A stretch of DNA of 7,863 bases from an uncultured Bacteroidota bacterium (GTDB lineage: Bacteria > Bacteroidota > Bacteroidia > 2-12-FULL-35-15). Shown here piece after piece: positions 1 to 6,083 of the stretch. A program made the position numbers and the translations under genes. The stretch spans positions 1 through 7,863 of the forward strand of contig CAIRRW010000366.1 in assembly GCA_903881065.1 (NCBI GenBank), in the 5' to 3' direction. Each line of letters opens with the position of its first letter. The stretch's first letter is position 1. The notes under the pieces were generated by a model, which worked only from the letters and a program-made list of their open reading frames with translations, did no database searches and was not told the origin of the DNA.

Positions 1-33
1 TACCAACAATAATTTGGTCTCTACCAACAATAA
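1..33 (+). repeat. 12-bp direct repeat, 21-bp period
   Basis: The 12-mer TACCAACAATAA occurs at 1-12 and again at 22-33. The 21-bp period is a multiple of three, so in the plus-strand frame starting at base 2 both copies encode Thr-Asn-Asn in a seven-residue spacing. The repeat may continue beyond the window edge. Two copies in AT-rich DNA could arise by chance. It is recorded because it sits in the only long open frame at this edge. Confidence 0.5.
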
Positions 34-100
34 AAAAGGGAAATGGAACAATAGTTCGTCGGAACGGAAAAAGGAAACTTACTTTACATTAAAACATTGA
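2..100 (+). CDS. possible 3' end of a plus-strand gene cut by the window edge
   Basis: The plus-strand frame starting at base 2 is open from the window edge for 32 codons and stops at TGA 98-100. The peptide is Asn-, Ser- and Lys-rich, begins with a TNN...TNN repeat and ends in YFTLKH. An ending like YFTLK occurs in the ATPase domain of some histidine kinases, but nothing else here supports that identity. No start codon is visible. Thirty-two stop-free codons are not rare by chance in one of six frames, so this is only a weak candidate. It would be the C-terminus of a gene converging on the minus-strand operon. Confidence 0.15.
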   Translation, partial: TNNNLVSTNNKKGKWNNSSSERKKETYFTLKH

Positions 101-215
101 TATTCAATATAAATTAAATTAACTAAAAATGAAAAAACAGTAAAAAGAGAAACAATGCCGAATAATGATTGTAAAAAGGTGAAGAAAGAATCAATCGAAA
201 TAATACAAAAATACA

Positions 216-446
216 ATGATAGTATCATTTAAATTTTTAAGGTTTAACCTTTTTGTTAATTCGTTTTTGCCGTATATTTTTACTCCCGAAGGAATTATAA
301 GATAAGGCTGGACACCTGACCAAGTAGGTAAAACGTGTTACCTTATCGGTTTTTATATCGATGCCAAAGGTGTGGCAGGTAAAGATGGAATAGCTTGTAT
401 GGTTACAATAATATAGGAAGTATCGAGTACAAAGTTTTATGTATAA
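216..446 (+). pseudogene. possible decayed plus-strand reading frame ending just before the shared terminator
   Basis: Read from ATG 216 on the plus strand, the frame gives 29 codons, a TAA at 303-305, then 36 stop-free codons, a TAG at 414-416, and 9 more codons to TAA at 444-446. The middle part looks protein-like: it has a balanced composition and contains GWTPDQVGKT and IDAKGVAGKDGIACMVTI. The last stop lies 4 bp before a perfect terminator hairpin, which is where a real gene end would be expected. The two internal stops would make it a broken remnant. I do not recognise the family. The minus strand is also fairly open here, so a chance frame remains possible. Confidence 0.25.
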
Positions 447-450
447 ATAC

Positions 451-482
451 AAAAAAGTCCCGAATTTCTTCGGGACTTTTTT
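451..482. terminator. bidirectional Rho-independent terminator
   Basis: AAAAAAGTCCCGAA (451-464) and TTCGGGACTTTTTT (469-482) form a perfect 14-bp stem with a 4-base loop, TTTC. The GTCCCGAA core is flanked by A on one side and T on the other, so a U-tract follows the stem on either strand. It lies 26 bp beyond the stop of the di-heme peroxidase gene and is the natural 3' end of the minus-strand operon. It could equally end transcription arriving from the left on the plus strand. Confidence 0.9.
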
Positions 483-508
483 ATTACTAAACCTTAAAGA
501 AATGACAC

Positions 509-1561
509 CTAAAAATGCATATTGGGGTCAGCAAATCTTCTGTCGTATAAAAATACTTTATCGGTAAGTGTTTTCAGAAAAGCAATCACCTCCGCTTTTT
601 CCTGCTCGGATAATACATCTATTTTATTCAAACTTAAATCATAGTTTTTATCAAAGTTTGTAGGGTTGGAATAATGATTTAATACCTGTTGCAAATTCCT
701 GAATCGCCCATCATGCATATATGGATAGGTCATTTCCACATTCCGAAGCGACGGAACCTGAAACTTATTATTGTCGGCAGCATTGCCAGTTATTGTTCCC
801 CTGCCGTTATCATTAAGCGCTGAATCCCGCTTTATTCCATTGTTCCGAAAGCTATTATCAGTAAATAAAGTTCCCTTATGGCAATTGGCACATTTGGTTT
901 TGAATATTTTCAATCCGTTCAGTTCCGTTTCAGTAAGCTCAATAGTTCCTTCCACATATTTATCATACTTGGAGTTGCTCGAAATCATTAAGCCTGTAAA
1001 CTGTGCCAGTGTTTTTAATATCCGTTCCGAATTGATGACCGTATCATTATACGCTTCATTAAATTCAGCGGCATACGCTTTATTATGCCGTAATTTATTT
1101 ACCACATTTGCCAATGTTTCATTCATTTCCACAGCATTGGTAATCGGATTTATCGGTTGCACTTCCAGATTATTTACGCCGCCATCCCACATATAAGCAT
1201 CCTTCCAGATAAGATTTTGAAGCGGCATCACATTTCGTTTCCCTATCAATCCATTGATGCCATGGCTCAATGCATGGTCGATATGTGCAAACGCTGCAAT
1301 GCGCTGATGGCACGATGCACAACTGGTAGAACTGTCTTTGGAAAGGATAGGATCGTAAAATAGTTTTCGTCCCAATACAAAACGTTCAGGAGTAATTGTA
1401 TTGTTTTTGAACGTGTAGGTTGGCTTTGGAAACCCTTTCGGAACGGTAAGTACAACATCGTCCTTCGTTATTTTAAAATACGGATTATCGTCAATAAAAC
1501 TATTGAAAACAAATGCAGCAGTCAATAAAAAAAGCGATATTATTATTAATTTACTTCTCAT
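509..1561 (-). CDS. di-heme cytochrome c peroxidase / MauG-family protein (MbnH-like by context)
   Basis: This 350-residue protein has an N-terminal hydrophobic segment (about 5-20) that looks like a Sec signal or anchor, so it should act in the periplasm. Two c-type heme sites are visible: CASCH (C81, C84, H85) and CANCH (C224, C227, H228). W125 in MWDGG matches the tryptophan that bridges the hemes in this family, and E145 in NAVEM matches the conserved active-site Glu. FQVPSLRNVEMTYPYMHDG (267-285) is typical of the C-terminal heme domain. Classical bacterial peroxidases have a distal Met for the second heme further downstream. Here there is no Met between 283 and 347, and NHYS (H296, Y297) occupies that region, as in MauG-like enzymes that use Tyr. 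It may therefore oxidise a protein partner rather than only reduce hydrogen peroxide. The ATG overlaps the end of the MbnP-family gene by 11 bp (ATGAGAAGTAA), which indicates translational coupling. The family call is firm and the substrate is inferred. Confidence 0.92.
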   Translation of the reverse strand: MRSKLIIISLFLLTAAFVFNSFIDDNPYFKITKDDVVLTVPKGFPKPTYTFKNNTITPERFVLGRKLFYDPILSKDSSTSCASCHQRIAAFAHIDHALSHGINGLIGKRNVMPLQNLIWKDAYMWDGGVNNLEVQPINPITNAVEMNETLANVVNKLRHNKAYAAEFNEAYNDTVINSERILKTLAQFTGLMISSNSKYDKYVEGTIELTETELNGLKIFKTKCANCHKGTLFTDNSFRNNGIKRDSALNDNGRGTITGNAADNNKFQVPSLRNVEMTYPYMHDGRFRNLQQVLNHYSNPTNFDKNYDLSLNKIDVLSEQEKAEVIAFLKTLTDKVFLYDRRFADPNMHF

Positions 1562-2300
1562 TATTTATGTGCAATATGCTGAACATATCCTTGTAATTAT
1601 CAGCAATAGTTGTAGCATTATGAAAATCAGTAACCGATGAAAGCTTTGATAAATCAATAGTAACAGGAGATTTCATAATTTCAAGTACATCCGCTTTTAT
1701 TTCCATCGAAACTGTTTTATGTGAAGCGATTATCAGTTTATTTGTTTCCAGATTTACATGACGAATACAATTATTCGGAAATTTATATCCTCCGATATGG
1801 AATTCAAAAGTATGTCCGGCTAACTTGGAAGCAGGCGATTTACCTTCCAGTTTCATGAAAATATATCCGGTATTCCACGCCCAGAACATTCCATTGGCAG
1901 GGTCCAACGCTCCTGTTTGTGCGCCACTGCAATTATGTGCGCTATCCACACCAATAATAAAATTACAGGAAACGTATTCGCCTTCGGGAATATTATTCAG
2001 TACAATTTGTTTTGATTGTTCGTCATCTTCCTTAATTAAATAATAATCCGATGAAATATATTCTGTTCCATCCTTTCTTTTCAAACGAAAGTTTCCTACA
2101 TAATATTTGAAGTTGGTAACAGAGAAAGATTGTCCTACTTCATTTTTATAAATAGATGAATCAAGTTTTACTATTTCGTTGCCCACATAGTTTTTAAAGT
2201 TGACTGTAAGTTTGCCTTTATTCTCCTTTTTATTAGCAGAAAAAGACATGGCAACCAAAATAGTTGCCATGCATAAAATAATATTAAAAGACGTTTTCAA
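1551..2300 (-). CDS. MbnP-family protein (putative copper-binding, periplasmic)
   Basis: This is a 249-residue exported protein with a hydrophobic N-terminus (about 5-21) and probable cleavage near SFSA. I recognise the MbnP family from FKYYVGNFRL (64-73), GVDSAHNCSGAQTGALDP (117-134), MFWAWNTGYIFMKLEG (138-153) and GHTFEFHIGG (162-171). In methanotrophs, MbnP and the related MopE/CorA proteins bind copper through His and a kynurenine made from Trp by the di-heme partner MbnH. This homologue has only two Trp, W140 and W142, no Trp-x-His motif, His at 122, 163, 168, 181, 194, 227 and 244, and Cys at 112, 124 and 178. The start is taken as TTG at 2298-2300, because no ATG occurs in frame upstream before a stop and the next ATG (residue 11) would lose the basic n-region of the signal peptide. 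It lies 5 bp after the YHYH gene and overlaps the peroxidase gene. The family call is confident; copper binding is inferred. Confidence 0.85.
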   Translation of the reverse strand: MKTSFNIILCMATILVAMSFSANKKENKGKLTVNFKNYVGNEIVKLDSSIYKNEVGQSFSVTNFKYYVGNFRLKRKDGTEYISSDYYLIKEDDEQSKQIVLNNIPEGEYVSCNFIIGVDSAHNCSGAQTGALDPANGMFWAWNTGYIFMKLEGKSPASKLAGHTFEFHIGGYKFPNNCIRHVNLETNKLIIASHKTVSMEIKADVLEIMKSPVTIDLSKLSSVTDFHNATTIADNYKDMFSILHINNEK

Positions 2301-2305
2301 AAAAG

Positions 2306-3511
2306 TTATTTTACTTTCACAATCTTCTGAACTACTTTTTTATCTCCCGAAACTAAATTCAAAAAGTAAATTCCTTCAGGATATATAGTCATATCCAACG
2401 CATAGGAAATACTTGGCTGCATATTTTCAATGGTCTGTACAAGCTGCCCTGTGGAGTTATACAAACTGCCTATAATATTATTTCTGCTATCAGGAGTGAA
2501 ATAAATATAAGCATAATTTTGAACCGGATTTGGAATGAACTCAAACTTAATGCCTTTATTAGCTTCTTCGATACCAGTTGAAACCGATGTATATACAGTA
2601 GTAGTTTCGGTAATAGTAACATGACCACCAGTAGGTCCGGTATTACCCGTTTGCACTAAGCCATAATACGATCCATAAGGAGTATACGGGAACACAGGAT
2701 TTAAGTTATTGTCAATAGTAACAAAGTAAGCATACGTACCGCCTGGATATTCAGGAGTAACGCAAAGTCTGCCATTGTGATCGTCCAAATCACCCAAGCC
2801 CGTAACATATTTGAAATCCTGAATGAAACAGCCTTTAGGATACGTGCTACTTAAAGCGGGTCCGTTTGCACGCAGATTAGTTGTAGTATCCACATAACTC
2901 GACGTCATTCTTTTTATTGCACCGCTTGTTCCATTGGCATATCCATAGGCACCATAAATTGGGAAGCCATCAAAAGCATAACCAATAATTGGTGAATGAT
3001 GTGTACTGTCAGTATCATCATACAAACATTTTGGAGAAACGTGATGATGGTATTCGCCTTGCTGCTGCGGATGTCCGAGGCAGGCATCAAAACCACCGCC
3101 TTCCCAGAAATAGGCATTACGATACCAAACTCCTGCATTATTATAACTCATTGCATCGGATACATTAAATACACTTACACCGTTTGTCCATACACCGGTA
3201 TGCCCAAGACCAATGGCTGTAGCTATTCCCGTATTATGTTGAGGAGAGCGGGTAAATTTGAAAACAAAGTTTTGGTTAGCAGGTGTATTTGGATTGCCAG
3301 ACCAAGGACCGATAGCATACCCTGGAATACATGTACAACTCACATAAACTTCTGTTGCTGAATACTGAACCAATTGACAATTGGTTACAAGCGAAGGGTA
3401 AGAAGGATTGGTAGCTGTTGTGTTTTGTATCCACGAAGTTACTTCGGGACCTTGTGCAGATGCTATATTAACAGATAAGGCAACACTGCAAACAATAAAT
3501 AGTTTTCTCAT
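2306..3511 (-). CDS. YHYH-domain protein with T9SS C-terminal sorting domain
   Basis: This 401-residue secreted protein has a signal peptide (1-19, cleavage near ASA/QG), a YHYH-type domain (about 80-290) and a T9SS type A sorting domain (about 322-401). The sorting domain shows FIPNPVQNY, LYNSTGQLV and YPEGIYFLNL and ends in basic residues. YHYH hallmarks are GEYHHHVSPKCLYD (152-165), HHSPIIGYAFDGFPIYGAYG (171-190) and DDHNGRLCVTPEYPGGTYAY (243-262). The signature reads YHHH at 154-157 instead of YHYH. The mature part has seven Cys (45, 59, 61, 144, 162, 228, 250) and many His, compatible with metal binding or disulfides. The enzymatic role of YHYH proteins is not established to my knowledge. 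T9SS targeting puts it on the cell surface or outside the cell. It is the first gene of the operon with the MbnP-family and di-heme genes, so a shared oxidative or copper-related task is likely. The ATG start is unambiguous from the signal peptide. Confidence 0.88.
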   Translation of the reverse strand: MRKLFIVCSVALSVNIASAQGPEVTSWIQNTTATNPSYPSLVTNCQLVQYSATEVYVSCTCIPGYAIGPWSGNPNTPANQNFVFKFTRSPQHNTGIATAIGLGHTGVWTNGVSVFNVSDAMSYNNAGVWYRNAYFWEGGGFDACLGHPQQQGEYHHHVSPKCLYDDTDSTHHSPIIGYAFDGFPIYGAYGYANGTSGAIKRMTSSYVDTTTNLRANGPALSSTYPKGCFIQDFKYVTGLGDLDDHNGRLCVTPEYPGGTYAYFVTIDNNLNPVFPYTPYGSYYGLVQTGNTGPTGGHVTITETTTVYTSVSTGIEEANKGIKFEFIPNPVQNYAYIYFTPDSRNNIIGSLYNSTGQLVQTIENMQPSISYALDMTIYPEGIYFLNLVSGDKKVVQKIVKVK

Positions 3512-3701
3512 GAATTAAGGGGTTTAGAGAGTTTAAAAATAATATTAATTAATTCTTTACACAACAAAAGTCCAGATATTTCTATATCCAACTGTTATAG
3601 TATTCCATGAAAATGTAATGAAATTGTAGTTGGGTTTTAAAATGATTACTAACAAATAATAATCATATCCTTTGAAACTAGTTTAAAGAAACAAGAAAAT
3701 T

Positions 3702-3735
3702 TAAGAAGTAATTATGGTAGTGTGGCCGCTTCTTA
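3702..3735 (-). terminator. weak candidate terminator after the helicase gene
   Basis: TAAGAAG and CTTCTTA form a 7-bp inverted repeat with a 20-base loop. On the minus strand it starts 12 bp after the helicase stop and is followed by a T-rich stretch (AATTTTCTTGTTTCTTT). The stem is short and AT-rich, so it would be a weak terminator. No other hairpin separates the helicase from the YHYH operon. Confidence 0.3.
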
Positions 3736-3757
3736 CAAGAAAATAATTATTTTCTTG
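3736..3757. repeat. 22-bp perfect palindrome over the helicase stop codon
   Basis: Bases 3736-3757 read the same on both strands: CAAGAAAAT, then AATT, then ATTTTCTTG. The TAA stop of the helicase gene (3747-3749) is inside it. It is almost entirely A and T, lacks the GC-rich stem of a normal terminator, and is followed on the minus strand by TAAGAAGCGG rather than a T-run. It may help 3'-end formation together with the inverted repeat at 3702-3735, or be a protein site. Its function is unknown. Confidence 0.5.
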
Positions 3758-4964
3758 CTGGTCGTCTGTCTTTATTAAAACCTTTCTTTTTCAGGAAAGG
3801 CTTTTTTACTTTTACCAGCGGAGCATATTCAGGCCCTGTCCCCATTTCAGTTGGTAACGGCAGTTTTTTTACTTCACTCCCTATTAATGTTTCTATCTGT
3901 AGGAACTTCTGTTGATCCCATTCATTAATAAATGTCAGGGCGACTCCTGTTGCAGAAGCACGGGCAGTTCTCCCAATTCGGTGAATATAATCGGCAGCAT
4001 CACCTGGCACATCATAATTTATTACAAGCCCGATATCTTCAATGTCTATTCCTCTAGAAAGAATATCCGTAGCCACTAATATTTGTAATTGTTTGCTTCT
4101 GAAGTTACGAAGTACTTCTTCCCGTTCGTTTTGCTCTAAATCAGAATGTATTGCTTTTGCTTTGAGATTAGCCTTTTGTAAATCACGTTCCAATTCCTTC
4201 ACTTTTATTTTAGTGGAAACAAAAATGATAACACTTGTTAATTCTTTACCTGCAAGCAACAACTTTATTAGTGCATTCTTCTGTCCATCATATACAAGGT
4301 ACGCTCCTTGTATTACACCTTCCGCAGGTTTCGCCAGTGAAATACTTATATGTTCAGGATTATGTAATAGTTTGTTTGCAAGTGCACGAATAGTTGGCGC
4401 CATTGTAGCCGAAAACATTAAAGTTTGTTTTGTTTTCGGAAGGTAAGTTGTTATCTTTAATATATCATCCACAAAGCCCATATCTAGCATACGATCAGCT
4501 TCGTCAAGTATTAATGTTTCCAGTTTGTCAAACTTTACGTAACCCATATTTAAGTGAGCCATCAATCTGCCTGGAGTTGCAATAATAATATTTGCACCTT
4601 CCGTTAAAGCTTTTCTTTCACGCTCAAATACGCTGCCGTCACTACCACCATAGATAGCAAGAGAACTTACGGAAGTAAAATAGGAGAATCCCTGTAATGC
4701 CTGATCAATCTGTAATGCAAGCTCACGGGTAGGAACTACAATTAAAGTATTTGTAGAATCGGTTGGGTTTATAGCTAGTTTATTTAATATGGGAAGAAGA
4801 AAAGCTGCAGTTTTTCCTGTGCCTGTTTGTGCACAACCTATTAAATCTTTATTGTTTTGTATAATTGGAATTGCCTGTTCCTGAATTGGTGTTGGGGTTT
4901 CAAACCCCATTGAATCTAGCCCTTCCTGAAGGTTTGTCTCAAATTTAAAATCTCTAAATGTCAA
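3747..4964 (-). CDS. DEAD-box ATP-dependent RNA helicase, RhlE-like
   Basis: This 405-residue cytoplasmic helicase unwinds RNA duplexes using ATP, probably in ribosome assembly, mRNA turnover or cold adaptation. All core motifs are intact: Q motif with F7 and TPTPIQ (Q28), motif I AQTGTGKT (45-52), Ia PTRELALQ (78-85), GG (106-107), Ib TPGR (130-133), II DEAD (154-157), III SAT (185-187), IV IIFVST (246-251), V ATDILSRGIDI (298-308) and VI HRIGRTARA (328-336). A short Lys/Arg-rich tail (about 385-405) follows, as is usual for RNA-binding extensions. There is no C-terminal DbpA-type RNA-binding domain, so it is a minimal RhlE-like form. The start is TTG at 4962-4964. The frame is closed by a TAA 12 codons upstream with no ATG between, and the first internal ATG (residue 19) would remove the aromatic part of the Q motif. 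It seems to be transcribed alone from the promoter at 4987-5016. Confidence 0.95.
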   Translation of the reverse strand: MTFRDFKFETNLQEGLDSMGFETPTPIQEQAIPIIQNNKDLIGCAQTGTGKTAAFLLPILNKLAINPTDSTNTLIVVPTRELALQIDQALQGFSYFTSVSSLAIYGGSDGSVFERERKALTEGANIIIATPGRLMAHLNMGYVKFDKLETLILDEADRMLDMGFVDDILKITTYLPKTKQTLMFSATMAPTIRALANKLLHNPEHISISLAKPAEGVIQGAYLVYDGQKNALIKLLLAGKELTSVIIFVSTKIKVKELERDLQKANLKAKAIHSDLEQNEREEVLRNFRSKQLQILVATDILSRGIDIEDIGLVINYDVPGDAADYIHRIGRTARASATGVALTFINEWDQQKFLQIETLIGSEVKKLPLPTEMGTGPEYAPLVKVKKPFLKKKGFNKDRRPARK

Positions 4965-4986
4965 ATTATTATTATTGTTATTTGTA

Positions 4987-5016
4987 CAAAGGTAGCTTAT
5001 TTATTTGTTATAACAG
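4987..5016 (-). promoter_or_regulatory. Bacteroidota-type promoter for the DEAD-box helicase gene
   Basis: On the minus strand, TACCTTTG (4994 to 4987) matches the Bacteroidota sigma factor -7 consensus TAnnTTTG exactly. Nineteen bases upstream lies CTG (5016-5014), one base off the -33 consensus TTG, inside the last codons of the upstream STELLO-family gene. Transcription would start near 4981, giving a leader of roughly 17 bases made of A/T-rich AAT repeats before the TTG start codon. The short leader has no Shine-Dalgarno sequence, which is normal for this phylum. The exact match is seen directly; activity is inferred. Confidence 0.6.
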
Positions 5017-6012
5017 TTTCGACAAATCAGCAATCCACGCATTCAACAAGGACATTTCCTCTTTACCTACAACATTTATATCAATTAATTTCTGATAGCA
5101 AGTTACCAGATTTTCATAGATATTTTCTTTTCCTGCTTTCAAAGAAAGACTTTGAAGCTCTTTCCCAATCTTTAAATTATTGGTATAACCTGGAATTTCA
5201 TCTTCAAAATCTTTCATCAGGTTATGTTCATTGCGTTCCTGCCAAACAGTTGATTCGTGATAAAGTACACTCCAACCGCACTCCCATGCAATACGCTGTG
5301 CTACATAACTTCGCCAAATATCAGTCATTCGGAAACTGCAATAAGAAGGAAGATACATCAATGCAAATGCTTCCTTAAACCAATGTGTATTCTGAGAGTT
5401 GAATGGACTCCAGGCGTTTCTACCTAAAGCAATCTTATTCTTAATTTCAAATGAAAGTGGCAATGGATAGGTAAGTCGATATACTGCATCTACATCTGGG
5501 TTCTCATCTGCCAATCCTTGTTGTATTGGGCAATTGATGTCGACCAACTTTAAAGCAGAAAGTTCCGTTTGTTTCTTTTGCAGTTCTTCCAGAGGATAAC
5601 CACGCGGCCAAATAAACTGTTTAGTGAAATAATGATACACATTCACCCAACCGGTATTTTCGAAGGCATAACTTTTTACTTCGCGTTGTTTTTCATTCCA
5701 GAATTCTTCTCTTGGAATATTATCATCATCCGTTTCCACCAACTCTGTAACGCCGTTTTTTATTGCAAGTAAGTAACCTAAGTTTTTTCTGGAATAATGA
5801 CGAGTTGGAATAATATTTGCCAAAGAAAAAGGTAATGTCTGCTGACGTTCCACACTCCAGAAATCGCATCCCTCTAATTTGAATTCCACAGGAGATTTAG
5901 TATCGCCAATAACAATAAAGTTAAGATTACGTTTTTTACATTCCTCTGCAAACTGAATTAAGATAGGATGTTTGTCGTTTGCTATAGAAGTTATTATTAA
6001 TGATTTTGACAT
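5008..6012 (-). CDS. STELLO-family (DUF288) glycosyltransferase
   Basis: This 334-residue soluble protein has no signal peptide or membrane segment. The N-terminal part has a nucleotide-sugar-binding-like fold start (SLIITSIAND, then FIVIGDTKSP at about 32-41), followed by YSRKNLGYLLAIKNG (73-87) and VETDDDNIP (92-100). The DDD at 95-97 is the presumed metal and nucleotide-sugar site. The second half has FRMTDIWRSYVAQRIAW (227-243) and WQERNEHNLMKDFEDEI (257-273), both characteristic of STELLO proteins. Plant STELLO proteins are Golgi membrane proteins tied to cellulose synthase; this bacterial form has only the catalytic-type domain. Its donor and acceptor sugars cannot be told from sequence. 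It lies 71 bp after the family 2 glycosyltransferase and ends about 44 bp before the helicase start, so it is probably the last gene of the glycan block. The ATG start is well placed. Confidence 0.8.
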   Translation of the reverse strand: MSKSLIITSIANDKHPILIQFAEECKKRNLNFIVIGDTKSPVEFKLEGCDFWSVERQQTLPFSLANIIPTRHYSRKNLGYLLAIKNGVTELVETDDDNIPREEFWNEKQREVKSYAFENTGWVNVYHYFTKQFIWPRGYPLEELQKKQTELSALKLVDINCPIQQGLADENPDVDAVYRLTYPLPLSFEIKNKIALGRNAWSPFNSQNTHWFKEAFALMYLPSYCSFRMTDIWRSYVAQRIAWECGWSVLYHESTVWQERNEHNLMKDFEDEIPGYTNNLKIGKELQSLSLKAGKENIYENLVTCYQKLIDINVVGKEEMSLLNAWIADLSKLL

Positions 6013-6083
6013 ATGTATTTTGTTGAAGTGTTATATTGTTAAACAATTATCAATTGCAGACTAATAAACTAGTGAACGAATGA

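Larger units (their letters stand above)
1..508. other. AT-rich region without a confident gene
   Basis: These 508 bases contain no intact gene that I can support. From left to right they hold a 12-bp direct repeat and a short plus-strand frame open at the window edge (ending at 100), very A-rich DNA from about 101 to 215 in which I see nothing recognisable, a possible decayed plus-strand frame (216-446), and a strong terminator hairpin (451-482). A minus-strand frame at 237-452 is also open but its product, rich in Tyr, Cys and Phe, resembles no protein I know. No tRNA-like cloverleaf or mobile-element end was seen. Confidence 0.6.

Noticed and set aside
1..33. Possible CRISPR repeat
   Set aside because: There are only two 12-bp copies with a 9-bp interval. 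CRISPR repeats are longer and separated by spacers of about 30 bp.
237..452. 71-codon minus-strand open frame beyond the operon terminator
   Set aside because: It is Tyr-, Cys- and Lys-rich with no motif, and its start codon abuts the terminator hairpin. A plus-strand frame in the same place looks more protein-like.
771..1196. 141-codon plus-strand open frame opposite the di-heme peroxidase gene
   Set aside because: It lies wholly antisense to a gene with intact heme motifs, and its product matches no family. It is a shadow of the real reading frame.
2996..3361. 121-codon plus-strand open frame opposite the YHYH gene
   Set aside because: It is antisense to conserved YHYH motifs. Its Cys/Ile/Met-rich product has no recognisable domain.
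3671..3690. AAACTAGTTT palindrome in the helicase-YHYH intergenic region
   Set aside because: A 10-bp AT-rich palindrome is expected by chance in such sequence, and the flanking arms do not pair cleanly.
3512..3746. Search for a TAnnTTTG promoter upstream of the YHYH operon
   Set aside because: I found no exact match on the minus strand between 3512 and 3746. A degenerate promoter must exist unless the helicase transcript reads through, but I cannot place it.
4042..4446. 134-codon plus-strand open frame opposite the helicase gene
   Set aside because: It is antisense to helicase motifs III to V and has no protein-like features of its own.
5006..5015. TGTTATAACA palindrome at the stop of the STELLO-family gene
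   Set aside because: It has only 10 bases, no loop and no T-run, so it is not a plausible terminator. It overlaps the helicase promoter by chance or design, and I cannot tell which.
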